Below, piece after piece: positions 13,601 through 22,530 of a stretch of 32,997 nucleotides of DNA. The position numbers were made by a program, and so were the translations under genes. The stretch spans positions 1 through 32,997 of the forward strand of contig JADCGG010000248.1 in NCBI GenBank assembly GCA_020249125.1, in the 5' to 3' direction. The DNA comes from Roseomonas sp. (GTDB lineage Bacteria; Pseudomonadota; Alphaproteobacteria; Acetobacterales; Acetobacteraceae). The notes under the pieces are model-generated. The model saw nothing but the letters and a program-made list of their open reading frames with translations. It ran no database searches and was not told the DNA's origin. Positions within the stretch are counted from its first letter, which is position 1, and each line of letters starts with the position of its first letter.

Positions 13601-15502
13601 ATGGCTTCCGATATGTTCGGCTCCCCGATTGCTTCGCCTGGCGCCGAACCGCCAGAAGAAGAAGGCTTGCCCGAACCACCGGCGCCGGAAGGGCCGGGGC
13701 TATTTGGGGACCCGGCACCGGCACCGGCAGCAGTGGCGAAGCCCGCCGATCAGCCGGGCTACCGGGTGCTGGCGCGCAAATATCGCCCGACGAGCTTTGA
13801 CGATCTGATTGGGCAGGATGTGCTGGTGCGCACACTGCGCCATGCTTTCGCGCAAGGGCGCGTGCATCATGCCTTTCTGCTGACCGGTGTGCGCGGTGTG
13901 GGCAAAACCACGACCGCGCGCATCATTGCCCGCGCGCTGAATTGCATTGGCGTGGATGGCAAGGGCGGCCCCACGGCGGACCCTTGCGGCGTTTGCCCGG
14001 AATGCAAGGCGATTCTGGCAGACCGCCATCCGGATGTGGTGGAACTGGACGCTGCTTCCAACAATAGCGTGGATGATGTGCGGGAATTGCGCGAAGCGCT
14101 GCGCTTCCGTGCGAGCCAAGGCCGGCAGAAGGTTTTTATTCTTGATGAATGCCATATGCTGTCGGGTGCGGCCTTCAACGCTTTTCTGAAGACGCTGGAA
14201 GAACCGCCTTCAGGTGTGACTTTCATTCTGGCGACAACGGAATTGCGCAAGGTGCCGATCACCATCCGCAGCCGCTGCCAAACCTTTGCGCTGCGCCGTG
14301 TGCCACAAGATAGCTTGGCGCAACATTTCACGCGGATTTGCGACAAGGAAGCGGTGACGGCGGAAGCCGATGCCCTGGCCATGATTGCGCGCGCTGCCGA
14401 TGGTTCCGTGCGTGATGGGCTTTCCTTGCTGGATCAGGCGATTGGTCAATCAGGTGCTGCCGAAGTGCGCGCCGATGCGGTGCGCGACATGCTGGGCCTG
14501 GCGGACCGCGCCATGATCATTGATGTGATGGAAGCGCTGATGGGCGGGGATATTGCCGCAGCCCTCGGCATCATGGATCGCGCGCATGAATTGGGCGCCG
14601 ATCCCCTGGTGATTTTGCAGGATTTGGCAGAGCTTTGCCATTTGCTGACGCGTTTCCGCGCGGCGCCCGCCTTGCGCCAGGATGGGTCTCTGCCGGAAGC
14701 TGAACGTGTGCGCGGTGCAGCTTTGGCGCAAAGGCTTTCCGTGCCGGTGCTGGGCCGCACCTGGCAGATGTTGCTGAAGGGCATTGGCGAATTGCAGCTT
14801 GAAGGCGCTGATCGTCGCGCAGCCGCGGAAATGGTGCTGATCCGCATTGCCCATGTGGCGGATATGCCAACGCCGGGTGATTTGGTGAAGCGCCTGACCG
14901 AAGCTGGGGAAATAGGTTCCGCCCCTCGCCCGGCACCAGGTGGTGGCGGCGGAGGCTTGCGCGCGGTGGCCGGTGGCGCGCCAGTGCGGGCCGAAGCGGC
15001 GCCAAGCCAGCCCGTGACCGCTCTGGTGCAGCCCTGCACTTGGCAGGAAATTGTGGCGCTGGCTTCCGGTGTGAAACCGCTATTGCATGCGCAGCTACGC
15101 CATAGCGTGCATCCGGTGCGCATTACGCCGGGGCGGCTTGAAATCAACCCGGAACCGGATGCACCGCGCGATCTGGCTGCGCAATTGACCGCGCTTTTGT
15201 CTGAGGCTACCGGCCAGCGCTGGACCGTGATCATCAGCCAGGAAGCCGGCGCACCGACGCTTGCCGCGCAAGGCAAGGAAGCCGAGGCTGATAGGCTTGC
15301 CACCGCGCGCGCGCATCCCTTGGTGCAGGCTATCCTTGCAGCCTTTCCAGGGGCCACAATTGAAGCGGTGCATGATGGCGCGGCGGATGCCTATGGGCTT
15401 TCGCGCGGCGCGGCCATGGCCGATGATGATGCGCGGGATTTCGCGCCACCCGATGCCGAACCCGCTTACGGCGATGACGAAACCCCTCCCAATGATTTTT
15501 AG
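13601..15502 (+). CDS. dnaX: DNA polymerase III subunits gamma/tau (clamp loader ATPase)
   Basis: 633-residue clamp-loader ATPase. The conserved start of the AAA+ module YRVLARKYRPTSFDDLIGQ is at 54-72. Walker A is GVRGVGKTT (96-104). Zinc-binding cysteines include DPCGVCPEC (Cys129, 132, 135). Walker B is FILDECHML, and the sensor/arginine-finger region is ATTELRKVPITIRSRCQTF. A long C-terminal part follows with the low-complexity Gly/Ala linker, matching tau, which contacts polymerase alpha and DnaB. The N-terminus carries about 50 extra Pro/Glu-rich residues before the ATPase. ATG 13601 is chosen because the open frame further upstream lies inside ffs. It leads the dnaX-ybaB-recR operon. 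Confidence 0.96.
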   Translation: MASDMFGSPIASPGAEPPEEEGLPEPPAPEGPGLFGDPAPAPAAVAKPADQPGYRVLARKYRPTSFDDLIGQDVLVRTLRHAFAQGRVHHAFLLTGVRGVGKTTTARIIARALNCIGVDGKGGPTADPCGVCPECKAILADRHPDVVELDAASNNSVDDVRELREALRFRASQGRQKVFILDECHMLSGAAFNAFLKTLEEPPSGVTFILATTELRKVPITIRSRCQTFALRRVPQDSLAQHFTRICDKEAVTAEADALAMIARAADGSVRDGLSLLDQAIGQSGAAEVRADAVRDMLGLADRAMIIDVMEALMGGDIAAALGIMDRAHELGADPLVILQDLAELCHLLTRFRAAPALRQDGSLPEAERVRGAALAQRLSVPVLGRTWQMLLKGIGELQLEGADRRAAAEMVLIRIAHVADMPTPGDLVKRLTEAGEIGSAPRPAPGGGGGGLRAVAGGAPVRAEAAPSQPVTALVQPCTWQEIVALASGVKPLLHAQLRHSVHPVRITPGRLEINPEPDAPRDLAAQLTALLSEATGQRWTVIISQEAGAPTLAAQGKEAEADRLATARAHPLVQAILAAFPGATIEAVHDGAADAYGLSRGAAMADDDARDFAPPDAEPAYGDDETPPNDF

Positions 15503-15514
15503 GCGAAGGACACC

Positions 15515-15838
15515 ATGAAGAACCTGGGCAATATGTTGAAGCAGGCGCAGCAGATGCAATCGCGCATGCAGGAAATGCAGGCCAAGCTGGAAGCCACCGA
15601 AGTGGAAGGCCAATCCGGCGGCGGCATGGTGGTGGTGCGCCTGACCGGCAAGGGTGATTTGCGCCGCGTGACGATTGATCCTTCGCTGATGAATGCGGAC
15701 GAACGCGAAGTGCTGGAAGATTTGCTGGTCGCCGCCCATGCCGATGCCAAGCAAAAAGTGGAATCCACCATGGCGGCTGAAATGCAAAAAGCGACCGCCG
15801 GCATGAACCTGCCGCCCGGCATGAAGCTGCCCTTCTGA
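15515..15838 (+). CDS. ybaB: YbaB/EbfC family nucleoid-associated protein
   Basis: 107-residue DNA-binding protein. The N-terminus MKNLGNMLKQAQQMQSRM and the amphipathic helix, the LTGKGDLRRVTIDPSLM core and the C-terminal KATAGMNLPPGMKLPF tail are all diagnostic of the YbaB family. It forms a dimer that binds DNA and is genetically linked to recR and dnaX. It starts 12 bp after dnaX with a GAAGGA RBS and is followed by recR after 16 bp. Confidence 0.96.
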   Translation: MKNLGNMLKQAQQMQSRMQEMQAKLEATEVEGQSGGGMVVVRLTGKGDLRRVTIDPSLMNADEREVLEDLLVAAHADAKQKVESTMAAEMQKATAGMNLPPGMKLPF

Positions 15839-15854
15839 GCTTGCTTGCAGCCTG

Positions 15855-16451
15855 ATGCTGCATAATGACCCGATCGAGCATTTGATTGCGCTGCTGTCGC
15901 GCCTTCCTGGCCTTGGCCGGCGCAGTGCGCGGCGTGCCGTGCTGAAAATGCTGATGGACCCGCAAGGCCAGATGCTGCCGCTGGCCGCCGCGCTGCGTGA
16001 TGCCGCCAGCGCGGTGCAGCCCTGTGAAGTTTGCGGCAATCTGGACACCATCTCGCCCTGCGCCATTTGCCGTGACCCACATCGGGACAAGAAACTGGTT
16101 TGCGTGGTGGAAGGGGTTGCGGATCTTTGGGCCCTGGAACGCGCCCATGCGCATCATGGGTTGTATCATGTGCTGGGCGGGATGCTTTCCGCGCTTTCTG
16201 GCACCGGGCCGGAAGATTTGGCCATTCAGCCGTTGCTTGCGCGGATGGAACAGGATGGCATTGCTGAAGTAATTCTGGCCTTGCCCGCAACGGTGGAAGG
16301 GGCGACCACCGCGCATTACGTGACGGATCGCCTGAAGCCGAGTGGTGTGGCCATCACGCGCCTTGCGCAGGGTGTGCCAATCGGTGGTGCGCTTGACGTG
16401 TTGGATGATGGTACCTTGGCTACCGCGTTGAAGGCGCGCCGGCCTCTCTGA
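15855..16451 (+). CDS. recR: Recombination mediator RecR
   Basis: 198-residue recombination/repair protein that works with RecF and RecO to load RecA at gaps. The N-terminal helix-hairpin-helix is LSRLPGLGRRSARRAV (about 14-29). The C4 zinc finger is CEVCGNLDTISPCAIC (56-71). The Toprim domain follows (KKLVCVVEGVADLWALE), and the tail includes THYVTDRL and RLAQGVPIGGALDVLDDGTL. It is the third gene of dnaX-ybaB-recR. It ends 8 bp from the convergent SBP gene with no room for a separate terminator. Confidence 0.97.
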   Translation: MLHNDPIEHLIALLSRLPGLGRRSARRAVLKMLMDPQGQMLPLAAALRDAASAVQPCEVCGNLDTISPCAICRDPHRDKKLVCVVEGVADLWALERAHAHHGLYHVLGGMLSALSGTGPEDLAIQPLLARMEQDGIAEVILALPATVEGATTAHYVTDRLKPSGVAITRLAQGVPIGGALDVLDDGTLATALKARRPL

Positions 16452-16459
16452 CAAGGCTT

Positions 16460-18016
16460 TCACCGCGCCGGGGTTACATCTTGCGCGCGGGTTCTTTCAT
16501 CCACGCGCGCGTCATGGGCGAAGCCACGCCGCATCGCCCAGATGTTCTTCTGCAAATGGGTGGAGATGATGCCGGCATCTTCCACCACCACGCGCGTTGC
16601 CTGACGCAGCAGGGCTTCGCGTTTTGCCGGGTCCAATTCCCGTGCGGCTGATGCCAGCAGCGTATCAAATTCCGGATTGGAATAACGCCCGCGATTGACC
16701 GAACCGGTGCCACGCGCGCGATCATAAGTCGCGGCAATGGAACGCAGCCCCGCCATGGGCTCACCCGTTGAGCTGCCCCAGGAAACCAGAAACACCGAAA
16801 ATTCCTGGCGTGAGGCGCGCGCGATAAAGCTGGCATAAGGCGCCACATCCACCTGAGTGCGAATGCCAATCCGCGTCCACATTTGCCCGACCGCCTGCGC
16901 GATGCGCGCATCATTCGGATAGCGGTCATTCGGCCCATGCAGCGTCAGGCGGAAGCCATTCGGATAGCCTGCCTCCGCCAGTAATTTCCTGGCCTGGTCG
17001 GGATCAGCGCGTGACACCGCGAGTTCCGGCACATAGCCAAAAGCACCTTCCGGCATCACCTGGCGCGTCGTACTCGCAGCCCCTTCCATCACGCGTGCCA
17101 CGATCGCGGGGCGATCAATGGCAAGCGAAAGCGCCTGGCGCACGCGCGCATCCCGCAGCGGATTACGCGCGAATGGCTTGCCATCATGATCCGTGATGAA
17201 GGGCGTTGGCCCATCACGCATGTGATCCAGCGCGAAATAGATGAAGCGCATGCTGTCTATTTCGCTCATTGTGATGCGCTGATCACGCCTGAGCCGTTCG
17301 ATATCCGAGGTCGGCACCTGATCAATGATATCTATATCACCCGCCAGCAGCGCTGCCGTGCGGCCCGCATCATTCGTGATCATGCGGTAATCCACGCTCT
17401 GCCAGGCGGGGCGACCGCGCCAATGCCCATCAAAGCGTTGCAATTCAACGCGATCCCCAGACCGATAGGCCATCATGCGATAGGGTCCGGTGCCAATCGC
17501 GGCACGGCCAGCATTGAAATCTTCGGTCGTCGCACCTTGATGTGTTTCGCGGTCAAGCATTGGCACTTGCGCCAGATCGGTCGGCAATAACGGCGCCGGA
17601 CCCTTGGTGCGGAAGCGCAGCGTGCGGGAATCAATAATCTCAACGCCAGTAATGGATTGGGTATAGGTGCGGAAAGACCCTGGGCTATTCACCACCAGCG
17701 GAATGCGTTCCAGCGTGAAGGCCACATCCTCGGCGGTGAAATCAGAACCGTTATGAAAGCGCACGCCGCGGCGGAGCGTGAATTCCCAGGCATCCTCCCC
17801 CACCGGTTTCCAGCTTTCCGCCAGGGAGGAAGTCAGCCGCGCCTTGGAATCTGTCTCCAATAAATTATCGAATACCATGGATGCATAGGCGTTATTGGGC
17901 GAGATATTGTGGAAATGCGGATCAGCCGAGGTGATCTGCGCACCCACCCCCATGCGTAGATTCTGCCCGTAGGCAGGGAAAGAAGCGACAAGGGCAGCAA
18001 GCAGCAGGCGCTTCAT
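16460..18016 (-). CDS. ABC transporter substrate-binding protein, peptide/opine/nickel type (SBP_bac_5)
   Basis: 518-residue periplasmic binding protein. The N-terminal signal peptide MKRLLLAALVASFPAYG ends near residue 17. The SBP_bac_5 features are clear: TSADPHFHNIS, LAESWKPVGEDAWEFTLRRGVRFHNGSDFTAEDV, and the central RVRQALSLAIDRPAIV. No permease or ATPase genes accompany it, so it is an orphan that must dock on a transporter encoded elsewhere or act as a sensor. It is the last gene of the tauD-FAH-Ldh2-SBP operon (13-bp gap upstream), suggesting it imports the compound those enzymes degrade. Confidence 0.92.
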   Translation of the reverse strand: MKRLLLAALVASFPAYGQNLRMGVGAQITSADPHFHNISPNNAYASMVFDNLLETDSKARLTSSLAESWKPVGEDAWEFTLRRGVRFHNGSDFTAEDVAFTLERIPLVVNSPGSFRTYTQSITGVEIIDSRTLRFRTKGPAPLLPTDLAQVPMLDRETHQGATTEDFNAGRAAIGTGPYRMMAYRSGDRVELQRFDGHWRGRPAWQSVDYRMITNDAGRTAALLAGDIDIIDQVPTSDIERLRRDQRITMSEIDSMRFIYFALDHMRDGPTPFITDHDGKPFARNPLRDARVRQALSLAIDRPAIVARVMEGAASTTRQVMPEGAFGYVPELAVSRADPDQARKLLAEAGYPNGFRLTLHGPNDRYPNDARIAQAVGQMWTRIGIRTQVDVAPYASFIARASRQEFSVFLVSWGSSTGEPMAGLRSIAATYDRARGTGSVNRGRYSNPEFDTLLASAARELDPAKREALLRQATRVVVEDAGIISTHLQKNIWAMRRGFAHDARVDERTRAQDVTPAR

Positions 18017-18029
18017 GACGGCACTTCCT

Positions 18030-19112
18030 TCAGCTTAAAAGATAGGCCGCGCCAGAGCGGGCGCAGATGGCACGAATATGCTTGTCCAAAGCAGGCGGCA
18101 CGGGAATACCGAGTTTCAGGCGACGCTGGCGTTCGGCATCTTCCGGATCACCCGCGACAAGAACGGGCTTGGCGGGATCCGCCGCTGGGGTCGCGTGCAA
18201 TTCATCAATCACCGCATCCAGATCGGCTTCGAATTCACCTGGCGCGCGGAAGGCGCCGGGATCAATCGCCATGAAGAAATGGCCGATGTCATCGGGGTCG
18301 TTTGGCTTTTGCGTGCGATTGCGAATGGGGGAGAAGGAAGACCCAACCAGCGTGCCACCCAAAATATGCACCATCATCGCAAGGCCATAGCCCTTATGGC
18401 TGGCCATTTCCGGCGATCCACCCAGCGGTGACAATCCGCCCAATGGTTCCTCATGCAAAATCTTCATGCCGCGCTTGGCATCCGTGATGGGATTGCCCGC
18501 GCCATCCACGACCCAACCGGCTGGCATGGCGCGTTCATTCAAATCATAGACCTTCACCTTGCCTGCCGCTGTTGTGGTGGTTGCCATATCCAAGACGAAG
18601 GGCAGGTTACGCCCCGCAGGTGCCGCGAAGGCGATGGGGTTGGTGCCCAGCACCGGCTTCGCGCCGCGTGTTGGCACCATGGTCACGCCGCGTGTGGCGC
18701 TGGTGACCAGACCAATCGCGCCGCGCCGTGCCGCGATGCGCGCATAAACACCAGCCGCGCCAAAGTGATGCGAATTACGGACGCCCACCACGCCAATGCC
18801 GGCCTCCTTCGCCATATCCACGGCCAGATTCATGCCATAGGCGGACACCGGATGGCCGAGCCCCGCACCGGCATCAATCAGCGCGGTGCAGGCGGTGCGG
18901 CGTTCGATTTTGGGCCGCGCATTGATTTTCAACTTGCCTTCCTGCAGGCGCTTTTCATAGGTCATCAGCATGGAAATGCCGTGACTATCCACACCGAACA
19001 GATCGGTTTCCGTCATGGCTTCCGTGGTGGTGGCAGCCAGATCTGGCTCCATCCCCCAGGACAGCAGAATGGCTTCAATTTGTGCGCGAACCTTATCAGC
19101 GGCGACATCCAT
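18030..19112 (-). CDS. Ldh2-family (malate/L-lactate/ureidoglycolate type) dehydrogenase
   Basis: 360-residue NAD(P)-dependent 2-hydroxyacid oxidoreductase of the Ldh2/MDH2 family, which is unrelated to classical Rossmann malate dehydrogenases. Conserved segments are DLFGVDSHGISML (38-50), NSHHFGAAGVYA with probable catalytic His116, GTNPIAFAAP, the DMATTTTAAGKV segment, and SHKGYGLAMM. The genome context (dioxygenase, FAH-family hydrolase, binding protein) points to a hydroxyacid intermediate in a catabolic route, not to central malate metabolism. Spacing is 14 bp from the FAH gene upstream and 13 bp to the SBP gene downstream. Confidence 0.9.
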   Translation of the reverse strand: MDVAADKVRAQIEAILLSWGMEPDLAATTTEAMTETDLFGVDSHGISMLMTYEKRLQEGKLKINARPKIERRTACTALIDAGAGLGHPVSAYGMNLAVDMAKEAGIGVVGVRNSHHFGAAGVYARIAARRGAIGLVTSATRGVTMVPTRGAKPVLGTNPIAFAAPAGRNLPFVLDMATTTTAAGKVKVYDLNERAMPAGWVVDGAGNPITDAKRGMKILHEEPLGGLSPLGGSPEMASHKGYGLAMMVHILGGTLVGSSFSPIRNRTQKPNDPDDIGHFFMAIDPGAFRAPGEFEADLDAVIDELHATPAADPAKPVLVAGDPEDAERQRRLKLGIPVPPALDKHIRAICARSGAAYLLS

Positions 19113-19126
19113 GGCGCTGCCCCCGT

Positions 19127-19912
19127 TCAGGCGCTGGCGCGCAAAAAGGGATTGGTCAAATGGCCAATGCCGGTGATTTCAATATCCACGACATCGCCGC
19201 ATTTCACATCGGGCGAAACACCATCCGTGCCCATCCAGATCACATCACCGGGATAAAGTGTCAGATAGCGTGTCATGGCCGCGATGAAGACCGCGGTTGA
19301 AAACAGCATATGGCCGGTTTCGAAGGTCGTGGTGAGTTCGCCATTCAGCCGCACATTGGTCCGCGCGGCTTCCATATCGAAATCGGTTTCGATCCAGGGG
19401 CCCATGGGCTTGAAGGTATCGGTATTCTTGGAACGCCAGAAGGTGCGGTCGCTTTTCTGCCAGGTGCGTTCACTCACATCATTGCCAATGGTCCAACCCA
19501 TGACGCAGCTTAGCGCCTCGGCCTCTGACAGGTTTTTGGCCTTCTTGCCGATCACGGCGACGACTTCGCCTTCATAGTGAATCTTTTCGGTCGCATCGGT
19601 GGGGATGATCACGGTCTCCCCATGCGCAATCAGCGCATTGCTGGCGCGGTAGCCCATATCGGGCTTGGTCGGGATATTCGGTACTTCGCCGCGCTTGGCC
19701 GCACCTTCCTTCACATGTTCCACATAATTCAGCCCGGCGCAGTAGAAGGTGCGCGGCATCACCGGCACCTCGATCTTCACCGCGGCAAGATCATGCTTGC
19801 GGCTGGTTTTTTCATAGCCCTCAAAAGGGCTGCCGGAGACTTCCAGAATGCGGTCCCCTTCCAGAATCCCATAGCGGGTGCGGTCTTCGGCGGTGAAGCG
19901 AATCCAGCGCAT
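19127..19912 (-). CDS. Fumarylacetoacetate hydrolase (FAH) family protein
   Basis: 261-residue FAH-fold enzyme. The metal site is Glu114 and Glu116 in HYEGEVVAVIG plus Asp145 in GNDVSERTWQ. The family entry motif is CAGLNYVEH (58-66), and the core ends with YLTLYPGDVIWMGTDGV. Family members hydrolyse, decarboxylate or hydrate beta-diketo acids and acylpyruvates in aromatic or hydroxyacid catabolism. The short N-terminal domain matches the bacterial acylpyruvase/HpaG-type size. It lies 12 bp after the dioxygenase gene. Exact reaction unknown. Confidence 0.9.
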   Translation of the reverse strand: MRWIRFTAEDRTRYGILEGDRILEVSGSPFEGYEKTSRKHDLAAVKIEVPVMPRTFYCAGLNYVEHVKEGAAKRGEVPNIPTKPDMGYRASNALIAHGETVIIPTDATEKIHYEGEVVAVIGKKAKNLSEAEALSCVMGWTIGNDVSERTWQKSDRTFWRSKNTDTFKPMGPWIETDFDMEAARTNVRLNGELTTTFETGHMLFSTAVFIAAMTRYLTLYPGDVIWMGTDGVSPDVKCGDVVDIEITGIGHLTNPFLRASA

Positions 19913-19924
19913 GATTAGGCCCCC

Positions 19925-20824
19925 TTAGGCTGCCAGCGCGCGCTGGATGAAATCGGATTGGAACACGCGATCCGCCATGACCTGGCAGCGCTTCATTAGC
20001 CGATGTTCATTCGGCCCGTAATCCGGCAAGGCGTTGTGCAGCGTGCCGAGGTTATCCCAAATCAGCACATCACCCACGGTCCAGACATGGGTATGCAGGA
20101 AGCGCGCTTCCAACTGATGCGCGAACAGCTTTTCCAAGACAGCATCGCTTTCGGCTTCCGAAAGTTCATTGATGCGGATGGCATAGCCGGGGTTGCAATA
20201 CAGCACCTTCCGCCCCGTGATCGGATGCGTCATGAAAACCGGATGCACGGAAGGCGGGCGCTTGGCGCGTTGTTCGGGTGTCAGCGGCGGGCGGGTACTC
20301 CCAGGGCGCTTGCACATATTGTCCCAGAATTTGTTGAAATCATGCGTCGCCGTCGCGTTGGCCAGCTTTTCCTTCAGCGTCGGATCAAGCGTTTCATAGG
20401 CCAAATGCATATTGGCAAACACCGTATTGCCCAGCGGCTTGCCATCCCGATGCGGCACCTGATGCGCGTTCAGCACATTCACAAAGCCCATCGTGTCGCG
20501 ATAGGACATATCCGTGTGCCAATCCTGCCCCGCATCGGCGAGGCCAATGGGCTGCCCGTTTTCAACAATGTTGGAAAGAATGCCCACTTCCGGCACATTG
20601 GCATCCTGGAATTTACCGGTCAGCGAGGTTTGAATACTGCCAAAGCGCAGCGAGAAATCGCGCAGCGCCGGCGGTTCCAGCAATTGCCCCGGAAAGCGTA
20701 GCACGCCCCTTGCGCCGAGCGCGCGCAGGATGCCGGCGAAATCCTTATCCGAAAGCGGCTTGGACAAATCCACGCCGGTGATGGTGGCGCCCAGCACCGA
20801 ATCATTATCCGTGACAGTCAGCAT
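19925..20824 (-). CDS. TauD/TfdA-family Fe(II)/2-oxoglutarate dioxygenase
   Basis: 299-residue non-haem iron dioxygenase. The facial triad is His103 and Asp105 (WHTDMSY) with His263 (LHNALPDYG). Arg275 in HRLMKRC is the 2-oxoglutarate-binding arginine position. Spacing and length match TauD (His99, Asp101, His255, Arg270). The family oxidatively cleaves or hydroxylates substrates such as taurine or phenoxyacetates. The start is ATG 20824, because AGAAGGGG lies 6 bases before it; the upstream ATG 20842 would put that RBS inside the gene. It is first in a four-gene operon, divergent from the SDR gene at 21010. Confidence 0.92.
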   Translation of the reverse strand: MLTVTDNDSVLGATITGVDLSKPLSDKDFAGILRALGARGVLRFPGQLLEPPALRDFSLRFGSIQTSLTGKFQDANVPEVGILSNIVENGQPIGLADAGQDWHTDMSYRDTMGFVNVLNAHQVPHRDGKPLGNTVFANMHLAYETLDPTLKEKLANATATHDFNKFWDNMCKRPGSTRPPLTPEQRAKRPPSVHPVFMTHPITGRKVLYCNPGYAIRINELSEAESDAVLEKLFAHQLEARFLHTHVWTVGDVLIWDNLGTLHNALPDYGPNEHRLMKRCQVMADRVFQSDFIQRALAA

Positions 20825-20830
20825 GGTATA

Positions 20831-20838
20831 CCCCTTCT
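20831..20838 (-). promoter_or_regulatory. RBS that fixes the dioxygenase start
   Basis: AGAAGGGG on the minus strand, 6 bases ahead of ATG 20824. It lies within the codons that an ATG 20842 start would use, so it argues for the shorter protein. Confidence 0.75.
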
Positions 20839-21009
20839 GCATGCGGGGAAGCGCCTGGCGCGCGGCTGCACGCGCAACGGTGTTATGCTTCCCCCGGCTT
20901 TGTCTCTGGTGTCGGATGCTGGCACCGCTTGGCCGCCCACGGCAAGGGCAGCGGCTTGGCGATCCGCCCGCAAGGGCGCATCCTGCCGCGTGACAGGGGG
21001 GCAGGCGCC
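20839..21009. other. Divergent intergenic region between the two catabolic units
   Basis: About 170 bases holding both promoters of the dioxygenase operon (minus) and the SDR-SBP_bac_3 pair (plus). I could not pick convincing -10/-35 boxes or a clear operator. No regulator gene is adjacent on either side. Confidence 0.5.
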
Positions 21010-21777
21010 ATGCGTTTTGCAGGACAACAGGTTGTGATCACCGGCGCTGCCGGGGTTTATGGGCGCGGGCTGGCGGAGGCTTTTGCGCGGGAAGGCGCGC
21101 ATCTGCTGCTCAGCGATGGCGATGCCGCCGCGCTAGCTGCGCTCGCCAATGCGCTACCGCCGGGTCGAGCCGTATTGCATCCTGCGGATTTAACTGATGA
21201 TGCCGCGCTGGATGGGTTGATCGCCGCCGCAACCGGCAAGGGCGCGCCGCAGGTACTGATCAACAATGCCGGCATCTATCCCTTCATTCCGCTGATGGAT
21301 GTGACCGGCGCGGAATGGGACAAGATCATCAGCGTGAATACCCGCGCGCCTTTTCGCCTTATGCAGGGCATTGGTCGCGCCATGTCCGCGGCGGGGCGGG
21401 GTTCCATTGTCAATGTTACTTCAGCGGCAGCGGAAGTGCATCGCGGCAATGGCGTGCCTTATGGTGCTTCCAAATGCGCGCTGGAATATCTGACGCGGGC
21501 TTTTGCGCTGGAACTCGGCCCCTCGGGCGTGCGGGTGAATAGCGCGCGGCCTGGCTTCGCCGAGGGCAGCGCCGGCAATCCCATGCCGGCAGGCTATGCA
21601 GAGGCGATTCGCGCGCGGTCCTTGCTCGGTGCGCTTGGTACGCCGGCGGATTTCGCGGCGGGTGTGATGTTCCTTTGTTCCGAGGAGGCGCGCTTCATGA
21701 CGGGTGCGGTGCTCGATTGCGGGGGTGGTGGCCATATCAATCGTCGCGCCGGTGCGGCAACCGCGGCGCGGGGCTGA
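21010..21777 (+). CDS. Classical SDR-family NAD(P)-dependent oxidoreductase
   Basis: 255-residue short-chain dehydrogenase. The cofactor motif TGAAGVYG is at 11-18 and NNAG at 85-88. The catalytic set is complete: Asn110, Ser138, Tyr151 and Lys155 (YGASK). The C-terminus has the usual FLCSEEARFMTGAVLDCGGG. The start is ATG 21010 with a GGGGGGCAGG RBS; the open frame extends up to 20929 but adds an implausible leader. The gene is divergent from the dioxygenase operon and followed 27 bp later by a binding-protein-like gene. It probably oxidises or reduces an alcohol/keto intermediate of the same pathway. Confidence 0.92.
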   Translation: MRFAGQQVVITGAAGVYGRGLAEAFAREGAHLLLSDGDAAALAALANALPPGRAVLHPADLTDDAALDGLIAAATGKGAPQVLINNAGIYPFIPLMDVTGAEWDKIISVNTRAPFRLMQGIGRAMSAAGRGSIVNVTSAAAEVHRGNGVPYGASKCALEYLTRAFALELGPSGVRVNSARPGFAEGSAGNPMPAGYAEAIRARSLLGALGTPADFAAGVMFLCSEEARFMTGAVLDCGGGGHINRRAGAATAARG

Positions 21778-21804
21778 AATGCAGTATTGAAAAGGGAAGA
21801 TAGC

Positions 21805-22530
21805 ATGATGGATCAGATCAAGGCCGAATTGGCGCCAACGGGTGTGTTGCGCGCCGGTATCAATATGGGGAATTTCCTGCTGGTGACGAGCCGCGCGGAA
21901 AATGGCGATCCCGCCGGCGTTTCGCCCAGCATGGCGCGTGCGATTGCCGATACGCTGGGTGTGCCCGTGCAATACGTGCCCTTCGCGCGCCCTGGTGATT
22001 TGGCCGATGCGGTGGATAACAACGTCTGGGATATCGGCCTGATCGGCGCTGAGCCGCAGCGCGCGGAGAAAATCGCCTTCACGGCTGCTTATGTGGAAAT
22101 TGAAGCGACTTACATGGTGCCACCCGGTTCCCCCATCACGAAAATGGAGGAGGTGGATCGCCCCGGTAATCGCATCGCGGTGACGGCGCGCGCGGCGTAT
22201 GATCTTTGGCTGGAACGCAATATCCATCAGGCGAAGCTGATCCGCTCCGCCACGCTGGATGCGGCGTTTGAACAATTCGCCGCCGAGAAGCTGGAGGTTT
22301 TGGCGGGGCTTCGCCCGAAGCTGCTTTCGGATATTGAAAAAATGCCCGGCGCGCGGATTCTGGACGGCCAGTTCACCGCCGTGCAGCAGGCAATAGGTAC
22401 CGCCAAGCGCAATACGGCGGCTGCGGCTTTCCTTGCGGATTTTGTCGAAAAGGCGAAGGCGTCCGGCCTGGTGGCGCGCTTCATTGCCGAACATAAGGTG
22501 CGTGGGCTTTCGGTGGCACCGCCGGCCTGA
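21805..22530 (+). CDS. SBP_bac_3-like solute-binding protein lacking a signal peptide
   Basis: 241 residues of the amino-acid-type periplasmic binding protein fold. Characteristic stretches are GVLRAGINMGNFLLV (14-28), SPSMARAIADTLGVPVQYVPF, and WDIGLIGAEPQRAEKIAFTAAYVEIEATYMVPPGSPI. However, the protein starts MMDQIKAEL with no hydrophobic leader, so as written it would remain cytoplasmic. ATG 21805 is preceded by GGGAAG; a start at 21787 adds only charged residues and no signal. It may bind a metabolite in the cytoplasm or act with the upstream SDR. No permease or ATPase is nearby. Confidence 0.8.
   Translation: MMDQIKAELAPTGVLRAGINMGNFLLVTSRAENGDPAGVSPSMARAIADTLGVPVQYVPFARPGDLADAVDNNVWDIGLIGAEPQRAEKIAFTAAYVEIEATYMVPPGSPITKMEEVDRPGNRIAVTARAAYDLWLERNIHQAKLIRSATLDAAFEQFAAEKLEVLAGLRPKLLSDIEKMPGARILDGQFTAVQQAIGTAKRNTAAAAFLADFVEKAKASGLVARFIAEHKVRGLSVAPPA

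Noticed and set aside
13601-15502. Programmed frameshift giving a separate gamma subunit of DnaX
   Set aside because: I saw no A-AAA-AAG-type slippery stretch in the gene; only tau is supported.
20929-21009. Leader of 27 residues on the second SDR
   Set aside because: The leader is unlike SDR N-termini and the RBS is just before ATG 21010.
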